DNA from: Cycas panzhihuaensis
Lineage: Eukaryota; Cycadophyta
Assembly (NCBI GenBank): GCA_023213395.1
Contig: CM041465.1
Span: forward strand, 22,196,001-22,260,000
DNA length: 64,000 nt
Reading direction: 5' to 3'
In this document: positions 33,499 to 45,693 of the stretch, piece after piece
How positions within the stretch are numbered: the stretch's first letter is position 1
Layout: each line of letters starts with the position of its first letter
Position numbers and translations under genes: made by a program
The notes under the pieces: model-generated
Database searches by the model: none
Told to the model about the DNA's origin: nothing
What the model saw: only the letters and a program-made list of their open reading frames with translations

Positions 33499-33738
33499 TG
33501 TTGAATCAGGATTTGATGACGGAAGGGAACAAGGCAATGGGTTTTCTAACAATGATGGTAGACCTCGCAAGCGACGTGAGAAACGTCGCATGCAATGCCT
33601 TTATGAGCGTCGTTAAAAGAAAGTGAAAGGGGTATCAAATGAAAATGTTGGGGGCTGCCCAACTAAAAAGCAGGAGAAGAAGGCTACTAAAAGGCAAGAA
33701 CACCAATGAAAAGGGGAAGCAAAACTAGTTCCCTTACT

Positions 33739-33762
33739 GGCTATCGCCAGTATGGTCGCCAG
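33739..33762 (-). other. E_N primer-binding site
   Basis: One base after the LTR the minus strand reads TGGCGACCATACTGGCGATA. It is the only copy that keeps TGG at the expected first position of a primer site, and it lets the sites of E1, E2 and E4 (TAGCGACC, TAGCAACC, TAGTAACT) be recognised as mutated forms. The fit is to the tRNA-Arg type sites known in Tat/Ogre. Confidence 0.65.
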
Positions 33763-36347
33763 TGAAACACTTGCCACAGGGTGGTGTCCCTACATCTAGC
33801 AAAGGGAATGAAATGTGCAAAGCTAAATTAAATTAAACATCAAGGACTTCACCTTGCAGGCCGTTCGTGCGCTGGAGCACAGATTCGAGACTGCAGAGGT
33901 GCCTGGTTGCTTCCAAGTAGCTGTGCAAAGCGAGGCCTTCCTACCCCTTGGATGGCCGGGAAGAGGAGGAGAGAACCTAGCATGCTGCGTCTTCTCAAGG
34001 AAATGAGAAGGCGACAAAACGGGAAGGTAGGTAAAGTGGCATCTAAGTGTAGGCTAAAAAGGGCATAAAATATGGGTAGCACTAATACAAAGTAAACTAT
34101 CTAACTATGCTAAGCTAATTGATAGATAAAACAATGCAAATCAAGCACATATTCCTTTTCCTTTTCAATTCTTTATATGCTTCTAACTATGCAAGCATGT
34201 GCATAAAAGATAACTGCATAAAGAAGATATATGGGAACAAGGAAAGTACCTAAACCCGGCATCCAAATGGAGTGCAGTTCATCCCTTTACTTCTCGCTCC
34301 TTCCTACTCCGCTCGTTGCGCATGCAATGCTGGTCAGCGATAGTTGCTGTATGTAACTCAAGAGGGGCTAGCTTACCTCCCCTTATGCATGCAAAAGTGA
34401 AAATGGAAAAAGGCAAACAACGAGAAATGACAAGAAACGTGCTAAATGTAGAACTAACCTGCAATAGGTTCCGTTCCACATGCAGCTCCACTGATGTAAG
34501 ATCCTATAAGCAAACTAGGTAGGTATCTCCCTCTCGGAAGAGGGGCCACAAAGTAGACCAAGTATAGATGCTAAACTTAAATGGAACTACATAAAACTAA
34601 GCTAAGCATATATATGTTATTATGTAAAGAAACAATATGTAACAAAATCTCCTACAAACATGTACCATAAGTGACACCTAAAAAAGAAGAGTATAGCCTT
34701 GGAATGGCTAACTTACCCAAAAGGAAACTCGACTCGATCTTGGGAAGGGTAAATAGACTCGCAACAAGGACATGGGGCAGCAAGTAATGAGAAAAAGGAG
34801 GGTAATGAGAAGGTATACAAACACCCAAGGAATGAGATGCTACATACAACAAATCATTGGATTGGGTGAGTGGCAAACCATTAAACGGCAAGGAAAGGTT
34901 TCGGGGCTTATGCAGGGCCCAAAACTGATAAATGAAAATCTAGAACCAGCGTGGCAATGGGTTGCCAACACTGGTTTAGCTTCTAAACTGGATTCCCAAT
35001 CCCCCTAACCTAATTCCTAGGAAGGCACTAAAGGCAAAGGGAAAGAGAATAAGGGATGGAACCCTTAGGGAGAAGGATAGTAAGGGGGATGGAACCCTGC
35101 CTTCCTCCCTCAAATTCTCTTTGTGTTGCCCCTTTGCAACAGCCACCTAAGAATAGGTTTGTTGGGATGATTGGGAGAAGCAATAATATTCCAAAAGATG
35201 AGAAAGTAATACTAAATAGGTACAACGATATGAAGGGACACAAACTAAAAGTTTATCCACAAAAACATGAAGAAACAATACAAATAGCAAAGTAGATGTA
35301 AGGAGTACCTTGTTGTGAAAGAATTAAGCATGAATTTACTATTAAAAACATCAGAGATAACTAGCATTTGGTAGATTATAGTGCCAAGTTTTGGAAAGGA
35401 GAGAAGTGTGAAGATGTCCCTGTAAGTTTGGGGCTTTGGTAGCCTGTCTTTTGGGGAGCTTTTGGTAGTAATCCTCCTTGAAGCCTTGGCAACTTGTAAG
35501 AAGATGTAAAGCCTACTGTTTATGAGCTATAGGGGCAGCAATGGTCCCTGGAATCAAGCCTGCAGCAGTGCATCCTTCCTTGTAGCAGATTTCTATGAGG
35601 ATTGTATATGTTTTTATGTAAATTTAGCAAAAAAGTTCTAAAAATGACCAAAAGATCTTCAAAATGAAGAGGAAAACTCCCTTTATCCCCTGTTCACTAC
35701 AAGTGAATGTTGGGGATGTCAGGGCGACGTAAATGGACAGGTGCCACATGGCAGTTCCGCAAAAAAAGTGGAAACTATCATATGGTTCTCTTTTTTTAAA
35801 TTCAAATAGTTGCCAAAGAAACCTAAGCGCATCACGGTAAGTTTACTGATGGTGCCAGATCGGGCAAAAAAAGATAAAAAAGGTAGAAATAAAGGTTTTG
35901 AAGTTATTATTAAGAGTAAATAGAGGTTGAAACAACTAGGAGGAATACCCAGGTGATGGGAAAGTAGCCAAAACAGCCAAATGGGCCTCAACCAAGGAAT
36001 TAATCAAACTTGGAGGAGACTGCAACATAAGCGAAATGTCGTAACATGGGCAAACATGACTGGTGGAAGCATCCCAAGTGGTCGTGGAGATGGAGTGGGT
36101 GGTTGTGCGCCATATGGGGTGTAGCATTCGTTGATGAATACCCCTATTGTGAGTCATCATAGGCTGAAAGTGTGTTGTAAGCACATGCACTATGATCAAG
36201 CAGAGAAGTAATGTAGGCAGGCAAGCATATGTCAAGTAGTCTACGCTAAACAATCTCATTCAAACAAGAGTAGGGAAAAGTGAGAACGTATACCTGAGCT
36301 TACCTAAGTTAATGCATCTCGAGTCCATTCCCGGTAGCTGGGAAACA
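33763..36347 (-). repeat. E_N 5' LTR (right copy)
   Basis: TGAAACACTTG...GCTGGGAAACA, 2.585 kb, the partner of 22775-25381. The GGATGGCCGGGAAGAGGAGG block is at about 33951-33970. No genes are seen. The CCTGT duplication follows at 36348-36352. Confidence 0.9.
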
Positions 36348-36352
36348 CCTGT

Positions 36353-38186
36353 AAATCCAACATGTCACATGTCAATATGTGTCTATACACATACCAAATA
36401 ATCAAACAACATCTAGACATCTAGCAATCAAAAGATGATAAGAGAAGGTAGTGTCTCTCCTAGTGTGGCCACCAGCTTCTCGACTCGGATGATAGCCTCC
36501 GGTCTGGGTACTCCACTAGCTACTAGTACCTCCTCCTCCTCTAGTACCTCCTTGGCAACTACCTCAGCTACTGGGGTATCTCTCCTCTCCTCTGCTGGTG
36601 TCGCTACCTCCCTAGATCTCCTTACTATCTGTAGTCTCCAGGATCATGTCAATGGGCCTCTACTCTCCTTCGCAGCTCCTAAAGGGGCTGCCTCTCCTTT
36701 TCCAGTCCCCGATGGACCTACCTCTCCTCCTGTGGTCCCTGATGGACCTATCTCTCCTCTTGTGGCTCTTGACAGGCCAGCCCCGTTGCCGCCATCACCT
36801 CCATCTCCACATCTCCTGGGTTAACTCCTACTTCGCCTGCCTCATCATCACTATCCCACCTCACCCCATGATGTAGATCTAATATATAATCTACCATGGT
36901 GAGGAGGTCTAGTGATGTAGCCTCCACCAAGCAATGGACATGCGCCTGGTCCTCGGTCCCTCTAAATCAGGTCTGCCACCTGTGTACCATGGGAGTCCAC
37001 TCTGAAATGGGGTGTGGTCCCCTTGCCGGTGCCACCACTTTGAAGTGATCAGAAAACCAACACTGTAACAGGGTGTTATATGATAAACCACGCTTCCCTA
37101 CCACCCAGATAACATCTAGCTGGGTGATTAAGTTCACTACTATAAGGGTAGCCTAGTCAAGCCTCTCCCTAGCCTCACATCCCCTCACTACGTCCATCTA
37201 TCTGATGGGGATATCCCGATAGTTCTATTTCTGGGATATCTGGAATAGAATGCATAAAGTAATTAGTTTCCTCACACGAGGAACCCCCAACATAACCATG
37301 CTCTGTAATGGGATACCTCTCCTCTCCCATCTATCCAAGCCCGTGAAGAACATGGCTACCTCCTTGTGTGCTGCCTCATTGCTAGGTAGTGCCCTTAGTG
37401 ATGTTGGCCTCCATGTTGCTAACACTCCTAAGATCCTCCTAATATCCCCTTATGTGAATGTCACGTCTCCTACCTAGGGGAGATAGAACACGTATCTCCA
37501 TCTATCCTAATGTGAGACGATATCTACCAGGAGCCTCTGGTTTGACGTATACTATGGCATCCTCGTGACCTTCACTAAGCCACATCTAGCCAAAACCTGT
37601 CTGTCCTCGTGGGACATCATCTCTATGAAGCTCAACATCAACATGCCTATGTTTTTACGATTGTCCATCATGATCATTACCTGCAAAACATGCTAAAACA
37701 AGTCAGAGTCCTAGTCATACTTCTCTACCCTCTAGATTGTCCCTCATTTTCATTAGGTCGAGATTTGGGTGCCCTTAGGGCCCCTTCTTTATTTTTCATT
37801 AGGTCTGCCTTTGCACCGCGCCAAACTCTGTAGTACTCCAGAGTTTGGCCTAGGTCCTATGGCGATTGGGGCACCGTGGCAAAGATCATAGCACTGCGAT
37901 CTTTATCATGGTATAAATGTCACCCCCCCCAAAAAGGGGGGTTTTCCACCCAAAAAATTAAAAAAATTTGCCTAGGTGAGCCACTCTTAGGCTCACCGGG
38001 ATAAGGGCTACCTAATGCCCTGGGCCTACCTCTCTTTGGGTCTAATTTGAGCTCTGAGAGATCACTTTTTGCCTTTAAGAGGCCTAAAACTACTATAAAA
38101 GAGCATAAAAATTAGCAAATTTCAAATCACAAGATTGGGTTAGGTTTAGATGATCCACTCACTAGATTCAGTCTCGCCATCTCCAT
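36353..38186 (-). pseudogene. E2 antisense gene: exon 1, intron 1, exon 2
   Basis: Reading leftward: ATG at 38186, eight codons ending in C-T-A before the GTGAGTGG donor (exon 1, 38163-38186), intron 1 at 37681-38162, exon 2 from 37680 to about 36450. Exon 2 includes 'AHKEVAMFFTGLDRWERRGIPLQSMVMLGVPRVRKL' in parts, and the Asp-rich 'WDSDDEAGEVGV'. The TAG at 37507-37509 is the stop shared by all four copies. The intron 2 donor is lost here (GGAGAG). Exon 3 lies at 22150-22774, separated by the insertion of E_N. Confidence 0.72.
37821..37848. repeat. Inverted repeat in intron 1 of E2
   Basis: Arms CCAAACTCTG and CAGAGTTTGG around TAGTACTC. It lies at the place of the E_N 30-bp palindrome but with different, still complementary, arm bases. 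A second repeat (AAAGATC...GATCTTT) follows at about 37879-37903. Confidence 0.85.
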
Positions 38187-38346
38187 CTTATTGCTCTAGT
38201 CTCACTAGCTATCTCCTCATCTCGATCTGACAGTTAGATACTCCTCTGTGTGCTTCTGAAGTCGGGCAGTACTCCACTGCATAAGGGAAAGGGATCTGAT
38301 TAATTCATGAGCTCGTGAAAATGAATCCCATTTTCATTGAGTTTCC

Positions 38347-38353
38347 TTATATA
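38347..38353 (-). promoter_or_regulatory. TATA box of antisense gene in E2
   Basis: TATATAA on the minus strand in 'CACC-TATATAA-GGAAACTC', 167 bp before the ATG at 38186. Same spacing as in E_N. Confidence 0.72.
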
Positions 38354-38892
38354 GGTGGGGGTCCCAGTGGGCACTTCCTCTGTTCTTGCCTTCAAGATAG
38401 CCCTTAAGGCCATCTCTCATCCCTGATCATCATTGTCTTCTAGTCTTGTTTCCTCTTTTTCCACCATAGCCCTCATTTTTCTCATTCTTTCAGGTGCATT
38501 TATGGCACCTCGCTAACCCATTTCTGTCAAGGCCCTTTTCTCTCATTTTTCATGTCATTCATGTGTATGCCTGAGTTTATACTCGTTTGGCTCATTTTGC
38601 TATTCTCGGCTCATTTTTGTGGCCTATTCGTGCCTCTAGGGTCTCCAAAGGGAGCACTCTCTCTATTTGGGATTACTTCTTACTTTCTTAAGTGACCTTT
38701 GGTGCCCTATAGGGGGCCTTTTCACCACTCTTTCTTTTCTATTAGTGGAATAAACCACTCCACCCTTGGGTGGCCTCATTACTGGGTCCTCCTACCCTTC
38801 ACGGCCATTATTACTAGCCATATGAGCCCCTTTTTCTTTGCCCTCGACTCTATTACATATTCTTTCCATTGAGATACTCTCTTTTCTCACTC
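38354..38892. other. E2 intergenic region, antisense promoter to aRNH
   Basis: Divergent region between the antisense gene and aRNH, homologous to 26166-26689. It contains repeated 'CTCATTTTT' tracts (38460-38620). No coding sequence supported. Confidence 0.45.
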
Positions 38893-39262
38893 ATGGCCCT
38901 CTTGATCTTCACTAATGGTGGAAGCCGCGGTAATCCTGGTCCCTCTACTACCACGTGGATTCTTCACGACCCTTCTAGACATGATTTCTTGCGTTTCAGA
39001 GTCTTCCTTCTTAAGGCCACTAATAATGAAGCTGAGTACATGGATGTTATTGAAGCCCTCACTAATGCGCTCTGTTTCCACCATGGACCCATTGTTCTCC
39101 TTTGTGACTCCCAAGTTATGGTGTCCCATCTTACCCAGGTCTACCAAGTGCGATGCCCATATTTGAGAGCCCTCGCTTCGACCACTAGGTCCCTATTGGC
39201 TTCTTTTCAATCTATCGACATTTGACACATCCCTTAGGCTCTCAACACTGAGCCAGATAACC
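38893..39262 (+). pseudogene. E2 aRNH (archaeal-type RNase H)
   Basis: From ATG 38893: 'ALLIFTNGGSRGNPGPS', 'ATNNEAEYMDVIEAL' (Glu), 'IVLLCDSQVMVSHL' (Asp), then after a stop at 39223-39225 'HIP*ALNTEPDNL' with the C-terminal His and Asp. The first 110 codons are open. The first Asp of FTDG is Asn (AAT), as in E_N and E3. It lies about 470 bp before the 3' LTR. In known Tat elements this domain is thought to assist or replace the native RNase H. Confidence 0.88.
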
Positions 39263-39718
39263 TTGTTTACCTCATCCTTGAGCATCATATTCTCCTTCTT
39301 GATGACCACCCTTGAGACTTGCCTGGTCGACCAGTCACCCAAGTCTCGGGCCATCTTGCTCCTCATCTTGTGATTTGTTCGCACCTCTGAAAGCTACCGG
39401 CTAATAAGGTTAAACTATTGTGACCTCTAGGTTTGTTTATTCACTCTTCCTTTTGTGATCACCATGCATCTCCCTTGTACTCTTATGATGGGGGCATCCC
39501 CCCTCATCCATCACAGCTTTTGATCGATTTTCTGGGTGACACGTAGGCAACTCCTACATTGTCTTAACCCCTATTCTCGTATCCATACATTCTGCCATGA
39601 CACTTGTCGACACCCTTTGCTCTTGTTATGATTATGATTATTATATATACATGTGCTACTGACAATTTTTGTTACTAGCATTCACCATTATACTATGCTT
39701 CTGAGCAGTGAGGTTCTG
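39263..39718 (+). other. E2 tail between aRNH and polypurine tract
   Basis: Possibly the C-terminal extension of the aRNH protein ('LILEHHILLLDDHP' just after it) followed by AT-rich DNA. Stops in every frame. Nothing else is recognised. Confidence 0.4.
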
Positions 39719-39733
39719 CTACTAAGGAGGTAG
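39719..39733 (+). other. E2 polypurine tract
   Basis: CTACTAAGGAGGTAG directly before TGTTTCTCGG. It corresponds to CTGCCAAGGGGGCAG of E_N, somewhat decayed. Confidence 0.7.
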
Positions 39734-41537
39734 TGTTTCTCGGCTACCAAGAATGGGTATGGATAGATTGACTCAGGTAATTACAGGTACACTTCTCTCT
39801 TCTATCTCGGTTACTTTAGAGATTGTAGATTGAAGTATTGGTTAGATTGCATGATTCATTGCTTCATTTATATGATTGATTATGCATTTCTACTTGAGCA
39901 CTGCGCATGTCCTTATACTATGACGACCTGTAGGACCTACCTCTCTGCAAGGCAGGCATCCCCATGGCACTCTACAACCCACTGTTCCACCTCCACATCG
40001 CCTCAAGCCTCACCTAACTTATGTGATCTACTCATACCGTAGTCACCTATCACAACTCTTGACACTTCACCAAGAGTTGTTGCTATCTTACATCCTTTCA
40101 TAGTATTTCTGGGAATCCTAACTCTTGATGTCCTATTTGGTCTAGCCTATATGTTAATCAGATTGTCCTAAGCCATGTGGACAGGAGGGCCAACCCCTCC
40201 TAGACCTAGTGCATCTTCATTTAGGGCTCCCAGGACCCTTACCATTGCTATTTTGGAATTTTGGTCTTGCACCACTATAAACTTAGTGGTACCACAAAGT
40301 TTACCATGATACCATAAAGTTACCGTGGTACGACTGTCTCACATTATTTTTTTAATCCACTGTGGCAATTCTCACTCTTTTTGTAGAACTGCTAGGTGGA
40401 TTAGTTGACAAATTAGCCTTACTCAAACCCTAATCACTCGACTAGGGTTAGGATGGGTATATATCCCAAAAAGGACCTTATTTTACTCTCTCTTGGCTCT
40501 CTAACAACATTTCTCCTACTACTATTCTGCTCTCTCTTAATTTCTTCTTATAGGTACACCTATAATGCTAGAGTTTCTGCCACCCCAACCTAGGATCCGC
40601 CTATAGAAGCTCTAGTACATGGAAGATGACTCATCATCTAGTATATTCAATTGAGATCTCCACATTCACCTCTCACCTCTCATCAAGTAAGTTCCTCCTG
40701 CAACACCACCTTGTAAGGTACCTTGTGAACCCTGGAAAATCTACCTTCTTCCACTGCTTGCATGGGTAGATCCACCCCTAACATAGCCCAACATGTACCT
40801 CTTGCTCTTATTTCATGTTTTAACACAAATTTATTCTGTTAAAGCTTATCTATTAGTATACCATTCTCTATTTTTGTGTTTTCTACTGTGAAAAGACAGT
40901 GTTATCCCATCTTTTTACTTTACTACCTCAAGATCTCACCCATTCTCTACTGGTTTCTCCCAAGGAAGCTGTGGAAGAGGGTCCATAAGGATTGGGTGAA
41001 GAGAGCTAAGGTGGGATCCATCCCATTCAGCCTACTCCTCAAGGACAAACCCCTTTCCATCCTTCCTCTCTTGTGTCTATGCTTCTCTTGGGCAAACTAG
41101 GAGTTTATGGGACCAAACCTTCATTGGATATCAGTATACACAGCCATTGTTGTGCTGGTTCCAGGTTTGCATACTCTCCTTTTAGGAACCTCTTAAGCCC
41201 TAAACATCATTCAACATCCATCAAGACCCTTAGCAAGGCTAGTATGGTGATTCGCTGCCTATAGTGTCTTCACTACACAGGTAACTCTTGCGTACCACAT
41301 AACATTCACTCCTTTTCTTGCTCACTTCCCATAGGCTGCCATAAAACTGTTGTACTTTACATACCGAGGCTATGTGGAGGTCCACTTATGGGAGAGTTGG
41401 CCATCTTGAGGATAACCTATTTTTCTTGCTTAGCGTACGTTATTATTCTTCTTTAAGAGAGTGTAGAGTTAGGTTGAGTAGTAGATTAACTAACTTAAGG
41501 AATAAGACTTCAACATTTATTTTATATCATTACACAT
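39734..41537 (+). repeat. E2 3' LTR, first 1.8 kb
   Basis: Pairs with 5926-6889 and 12608-13420 of the 5' LTR. It stops at 41537, where the end of the E3 LTR begins; the remaining ~1.2 kb should lie past the right end of the window. TATA box at 40459-40465. A hairpin at about 40278-40301 (AAACTTAGTGGTACCACAAAGTTT with one mismatch pair). Confidence 0.85.
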
Positions 41538-44309
41538 TGGATGCGTGTCTACGGGATGACTGCTATGCTTGATAGGAATGAAGATAGTAAAAAACTGATG
41601 TTGAGGGTGTGGATGAGAACCTATAAGCAAAGGGAACACCACGTATAGCATTCGTATGCTGGAGCGCGAGTTTGGGACCCGCGAATGGCACCCAACTACC
41701 TTGGAATAGCTTTCAATCTAAAAGAAAAGATGCATGTAGGGGTAACCTGGATGGTCTCAAGAGGAAGGTCCTCCTACCTTTGGATGGCTGGAAGGGAATG
41801 AGAGGAATCCTTAATGGGGTTTCCTAAGACAGAGGAAAACAAAGGTGACAGGGTATAGGCGAAGGGCCTAGGATGAATGTGAGTAGGCTTCCCTAGATTA
41901 TTTGGTTTAGACAAATACAACCAAGGGAAGGAGTAAAAAATAGGCTAAAAAAGATAACTCTTTTATTTTCTCTCTCTTTCACTCAATAAATAAAGGATAA
42001 GAGAAAAAAAAGAAGTACAACCAACTTCCATGCAAGTAAGCGAACTAGATGAAATACATCTATGGGTATTTTCAGGATAGATAGGAGAAAGCAGAAGGAA
42101 TGTATTTCCTACTATACCCTTTCCTATAAGAAAACAAACATACAACGTTCTTATGCAAAAGATGCAAGTAGCTAATTGATTTCTTCCTTTTTTACTCTTA
42201 TGTGACCTATTAGATTAGTATAATAGATTCTGTACAAAAATAAAAAAGGAAAAGAGATGGCTGGAAAGAAGGACAGAATGTACCTGGAAAGCGTGACAGT
42301 CAATGAAGGACCTTGCTCATGTGCAACGTACACCCTCCCACTAATTGGTTGGTGTGTGACTAAGGTTGATGCGGAAGACAAGGGCTTCCTTACCTTTCCC
42401 TTATGAAAGATAAACAGAACGAAAAAGATAAAGAAAGCAAATGAAGCAAAGGGAAAAAGGAGGGTAAAGGCTTACTCGAGATCGGATGTCTTTTCCCTTT
42501 GCAGATGTCACTTCAAACCTGCATACACAACAGTTTCTCCCTTCTAAGAAAGGGCTGTAAGAAGGCTATATATATGCAAATATATGTAATGTAGATGCTA
42601 AAACATTATATTTAAATTAAAGTAACTACTCCTACAAACAACTCAACTTTCCTCAAAGTAAGCACACACATCAAGCAAGAAAAAGGGAAAGGTAGCCTCA
42701 GGATGGTAAAACCCTCTGTTGAAGTCCTCTACATAGCTTTTAGGTACAACAAGGTAGGGGTATGTGGCAGTTTATGGATAGCCAACAAGCATGAGAATGT
42801 ATGGGGTAAGATGTTGGAGAGGTACCAAGGTAACAGTGTCACTATGGATACTAAAGGAAACCGGGCAAAGTTAGGGGCACGAAGGGGGCCCAAAAGAGGG
42901 GCATACAGGCCTAGAACTAGCATAGCAAGGGCTACGTATGCTGATATCTAGTGTAGGCTAAGACTCCACCCTCTCCTAGTTAGCCCAAGAAAAGCATAGA
43001 AGCAGGAGAAGAAATACAGGAAGGGGGTTGCCCTTGGGGAGTAGGTCTAAGTAGGACAGGTCCCACCTTACTCCCTTTGCCCAGTCTTTATGAGCCTTCT
43101 CTTGCTGCTTTCTTAAAGAAAACCTACAGAGAAATAGGGTGGAAATAGGAGAGTAGAAAGCTAGATTCAAAGAAAGACAACTTCTACTATAGCCAAAATG
43201 GAAGAGAGTAGGAAAATATACTTAAAAATAAGTTCAATATGGAAAGAATACATATAAAACTCTAAAAACACGACTAAAGGTACCTGTTGGGCTTATTCTA
43301 AGGTGGATTTACCCCTACAACTAGTGAGAAAGAGGAGGTCCTACAGGGTTTGTAGGAGTTTTCCCTAAGAAAGGCTATAGAAGACACTTGGTGAGGCGTA
43401 TTTGAAGGAGAACCATGAAAACCTTACTTGAAGGTTCTTGGAGGAGGGCCTCCCACCACAAAGAAGAGATGTTACTGGTGGATCTTAAGCTAGAGCAGCA
43501 GGAAACATAGGATTATAGATGCACCTGTGGAAGGGAGGAGGAAAGGAGCATAAACACAACAGTAGAAAGTGAAATTGGTAAGCCAAGAGATGTGGAATGA
43601 TGATCTTTTTGGGATTTATACCCATCTCAACCGTAATTGATTGTTTAGGGCATGAATAGGGTTGAGTTGGGCGAGTGACCACATGGAAATTATGTAGAAG
43701 AGGCAAGAATTACCACAGAAGATATAAAAAATAAGTTGCAACAGTTGCACTATGATAAACTTTACGGTACTGCAATAAACTTCGCGGTACCACTTAGTTT
43801 ACAGCAGTGCAAGCCAGGAAGCTAAAATGGCCACAGTCAAGATTTTGGGAGCCCTAAAAGGTGATGTGGCAGACCTGGAACGGGTTGGCCCTCCTATTCA
43901 GGTGGCTAGGGATAGTCCGGGAGGCATACAAACTTGACCAAATAAACCACCAATGGCTAAAGTCCTAGAAATATCATGATAGAGATACATGGTCAAGGTA
44001 TGAGTGGATCATACAAGTCAGAATAAGGCTTAGGGTGGTGTGGAGGTAGTGCAGAGGGTCATAGAGTGCCATGGGGATGCCTACTTTACAGAAAGGTAGG
44101 TCTTGCGAGTCATCATAGGCTCACAATATGATAAGCAGCATGATCAAGCAGCAGATGCAAGGTGATCATACAAACGAAGCAAGCAGTCATGCAATGAGGC
44201 AATACTTCTATCAACCTTTCCAAAGAAATAATAAAAGTGAAAAGGAAGAAGTATACCTATGCTTACCTAAGTTGACCTATTTGTATCCATTCCCAGTATC
44301 TAGGAAACA
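41538..44309 (-). repeat. E3 3' LTR (about 2.77 kb)
   Basis: TGGATGCG...CTAGGAAACA on the + strand. The left end matches the inverted end of the E4 LTR (54515-54531). Hairpin-family sequence is at 43755-43815. A TATAAAT box lies at 43614-43620 (minus). No genes are seen. Confidence 0.82.
43614..43620 (-). promoter_or_regulatory. TATA box in E3 LTR
   Basis: TATAAAT in 'GAGATGGG-TATAAAT-CCCAAAAAGATC', the same context as the TATATAT of the E2 LTRs. Confidence 0.6.
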
Positions 44310-44324
44310 CTGCCCCCTTGGCAA
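44310..44324 (-). other. E3 polypurine tract
   Basis: TTGCCAAGGGGGCAG on the minus strand next to the LTR; one base different from E_N. Confidence 0.8.
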
Positions 44325-44769
44325 TAGAGCCTCGCTGCTCAGAAGCATGGTGCGATGGTGAATGCTAGCAATAAAACTGTTAGTAGCACATGTGTATGTA
44401 TATATATAAATCATGATTACAGTAAGAGTCAAGGGTGCTGACGAGTGTCATGGTGGGACGCGTGGATATGAGGATAAGGATGGAGATAACATAGGGACTA
44501 CCTATGTGCCACCCGAGAATCGACTGGAAGCTTGAAGGATGAGGGGGGGGTTGCCCCCATCATCAAAGTACAAAGAGAAGTGCATGATGGTATCAAGAGA
44601 AAAGGGTAGATGAGCAAACCTGATAGTTACCATAGTTTAACCTTATTAGTGGCTAGCTTTTAGAGGTGCGAGCGGATCACAAGGAAAAAATGTCAAACGA
44701 CGTAAGACTTGGGTGACAGGGTGACTGGGCAAGTCTCAAAGGCCGTCAACAAGAAGAGGAAGGCAACGC

Positions 44770-45156
44770 TCAAGGATAAGGTGAATGAGGTTGTCTGCCT
44801 TAGCATTGAGGGCCCGAGGGATGTGTCGGATGTCGACAGACTGAAAATAAGCTAACAGGGACCTAGCGGTTGAAGTAAGGGCTCTCAGGCATGGGCATCA
44901 CACCTGGTAAACCTGGGTGAGGTGGTACACCACCACTTAGGAGTCACAAAGTAGAATGATAGATCCATGATGGAAACAGAGTGCATCGGTGAGGCCTTTG
45001 ATAATGGCTGTGTACCCGGTGTTGTTATTGGTGGCCTTGGGGAGGAAGATCCTAGAATGCAAAAAATCATGTCCGAAAGGACTACAAAGAATCCATGCGG
45101 CAACAAAAAGACCAAGATTACTGTGGATCCTACTGTTGGTAAAGATAAAGAGTCAT
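44770..45156 (-). pseudogene. E3 aRNH (archaeal-type RNase H)
   Basis: Read from 45156 leftwards with an early frameshift: F-T-N at the first motif, 'KATNNNTGYTAII' where the catalytic Glu is lost, 'SIILLCDS' (Asp kept) and 'DIRHIPRALNAKADNL'. It is more decayed than the E2 and E_N copies. Position and neighbours are as in those elements. The stretch 44325-44769 is the tail to the polypurine tract, with no domain. Confidence 0.75.
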
Positions 45157-45693
45157 GGATGAGGAAAGAAAGTGTCTTAGTAGAAAAATATATAATAAAG
45201 TAGGAGTTGAAGCAAAAGAGGCTCGTATGGCAAGCAATAAATGGTCATGAAGGGAAGGAGGACCTAGCAATGAGGCTACCCAAAGACAGGAGTAGGCTAT
45301 CTGACCACTGGCTGGGAGCGGGTGGCAAAAAGACGCCCTAAGATGCCAAAGGCTGCTTAAGAAAGCAAAGAATGGCTCTGAACGGAGGGAGTATTCCCTT
45401 TGCAGACCCTAGGGGTAAGAACGAGCTACAAAAATGAGTCCAGGATGGCAAAACGAGCCAAATGAGTATAAACTCAGGCATGCATGGGAGCAACACGTAA
45501 AATGAGATAGAAGAGACCTTGAAAAAATACATCGGTGAGGCGCCATTAATGCACCTGAAGGAATGAGTGAAACAAAGGCTATGGAAGTGCAACAGAAAAT
45601 AGGGCTAGAAGGTAATGATAATCAGGGATGAGAAATGATCCCAATGGCTATCACAGAAGTGGAAATAGAGAAAGTGCCCATTGGGGCCCCGCC
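45157..45693. other. E3 intergenic region, aRNH to antisense promoter
   Basis: Homologue of 26166-26689. No coding sequence is supported; open frames on either strand are not shared with the other copies. Confidence 0.45.

Larger units (their letters stand above)
22775..36347 (-). mobile_element. E_N: nested Tat-family element lacking RT-RNase H-integrase
   Basis: It has both LTRs (22775-25381 and 33763-36347), TG/CA ends, a 5-bp duplication, a primer site and a polypurine tract, so its ends are secure. In element direction (minus strand) it contains gag, protease, linker, a deletion that joins the linker to the post-integrase spacer, the antisense PMD-like gene and aRNH. It cannot have encoded its own RT or integrase and must have moved with help from a relative, or lost these parts after insertion. 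Length is 13.57 kb. Confidence 0.9.
5926..41537 (+). mobile_element. E2: large Tat-lineage element with dual RNase H and antisense gene, interrupted three times
   Basis: Order on + strand: 5' LTR, primer site (14617), gag, protease, linker, RT, RNase H, integrase, antisense PMD-like gene, aRNH, polypurine tract, 3' LTR (39734). Removing the chromodomain element (6895-12602), E_N (22775-36347) and their duplications leaves about 16.3 kb, plus the rest of the 3' LTR beyond E3. That size fits Tat/Ogre elements. The two LTRs match well by eye (high 80s percent). All coding parts carry stops. Confidence 0.85.

Noticed and set aside
37921-37935. C-run and G-run tracts as possible quadruplex or regulatory signals
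   Set aside because: Single short homopolymer runs inside intron 1 and the LTRs; lengths vary freely between copies.
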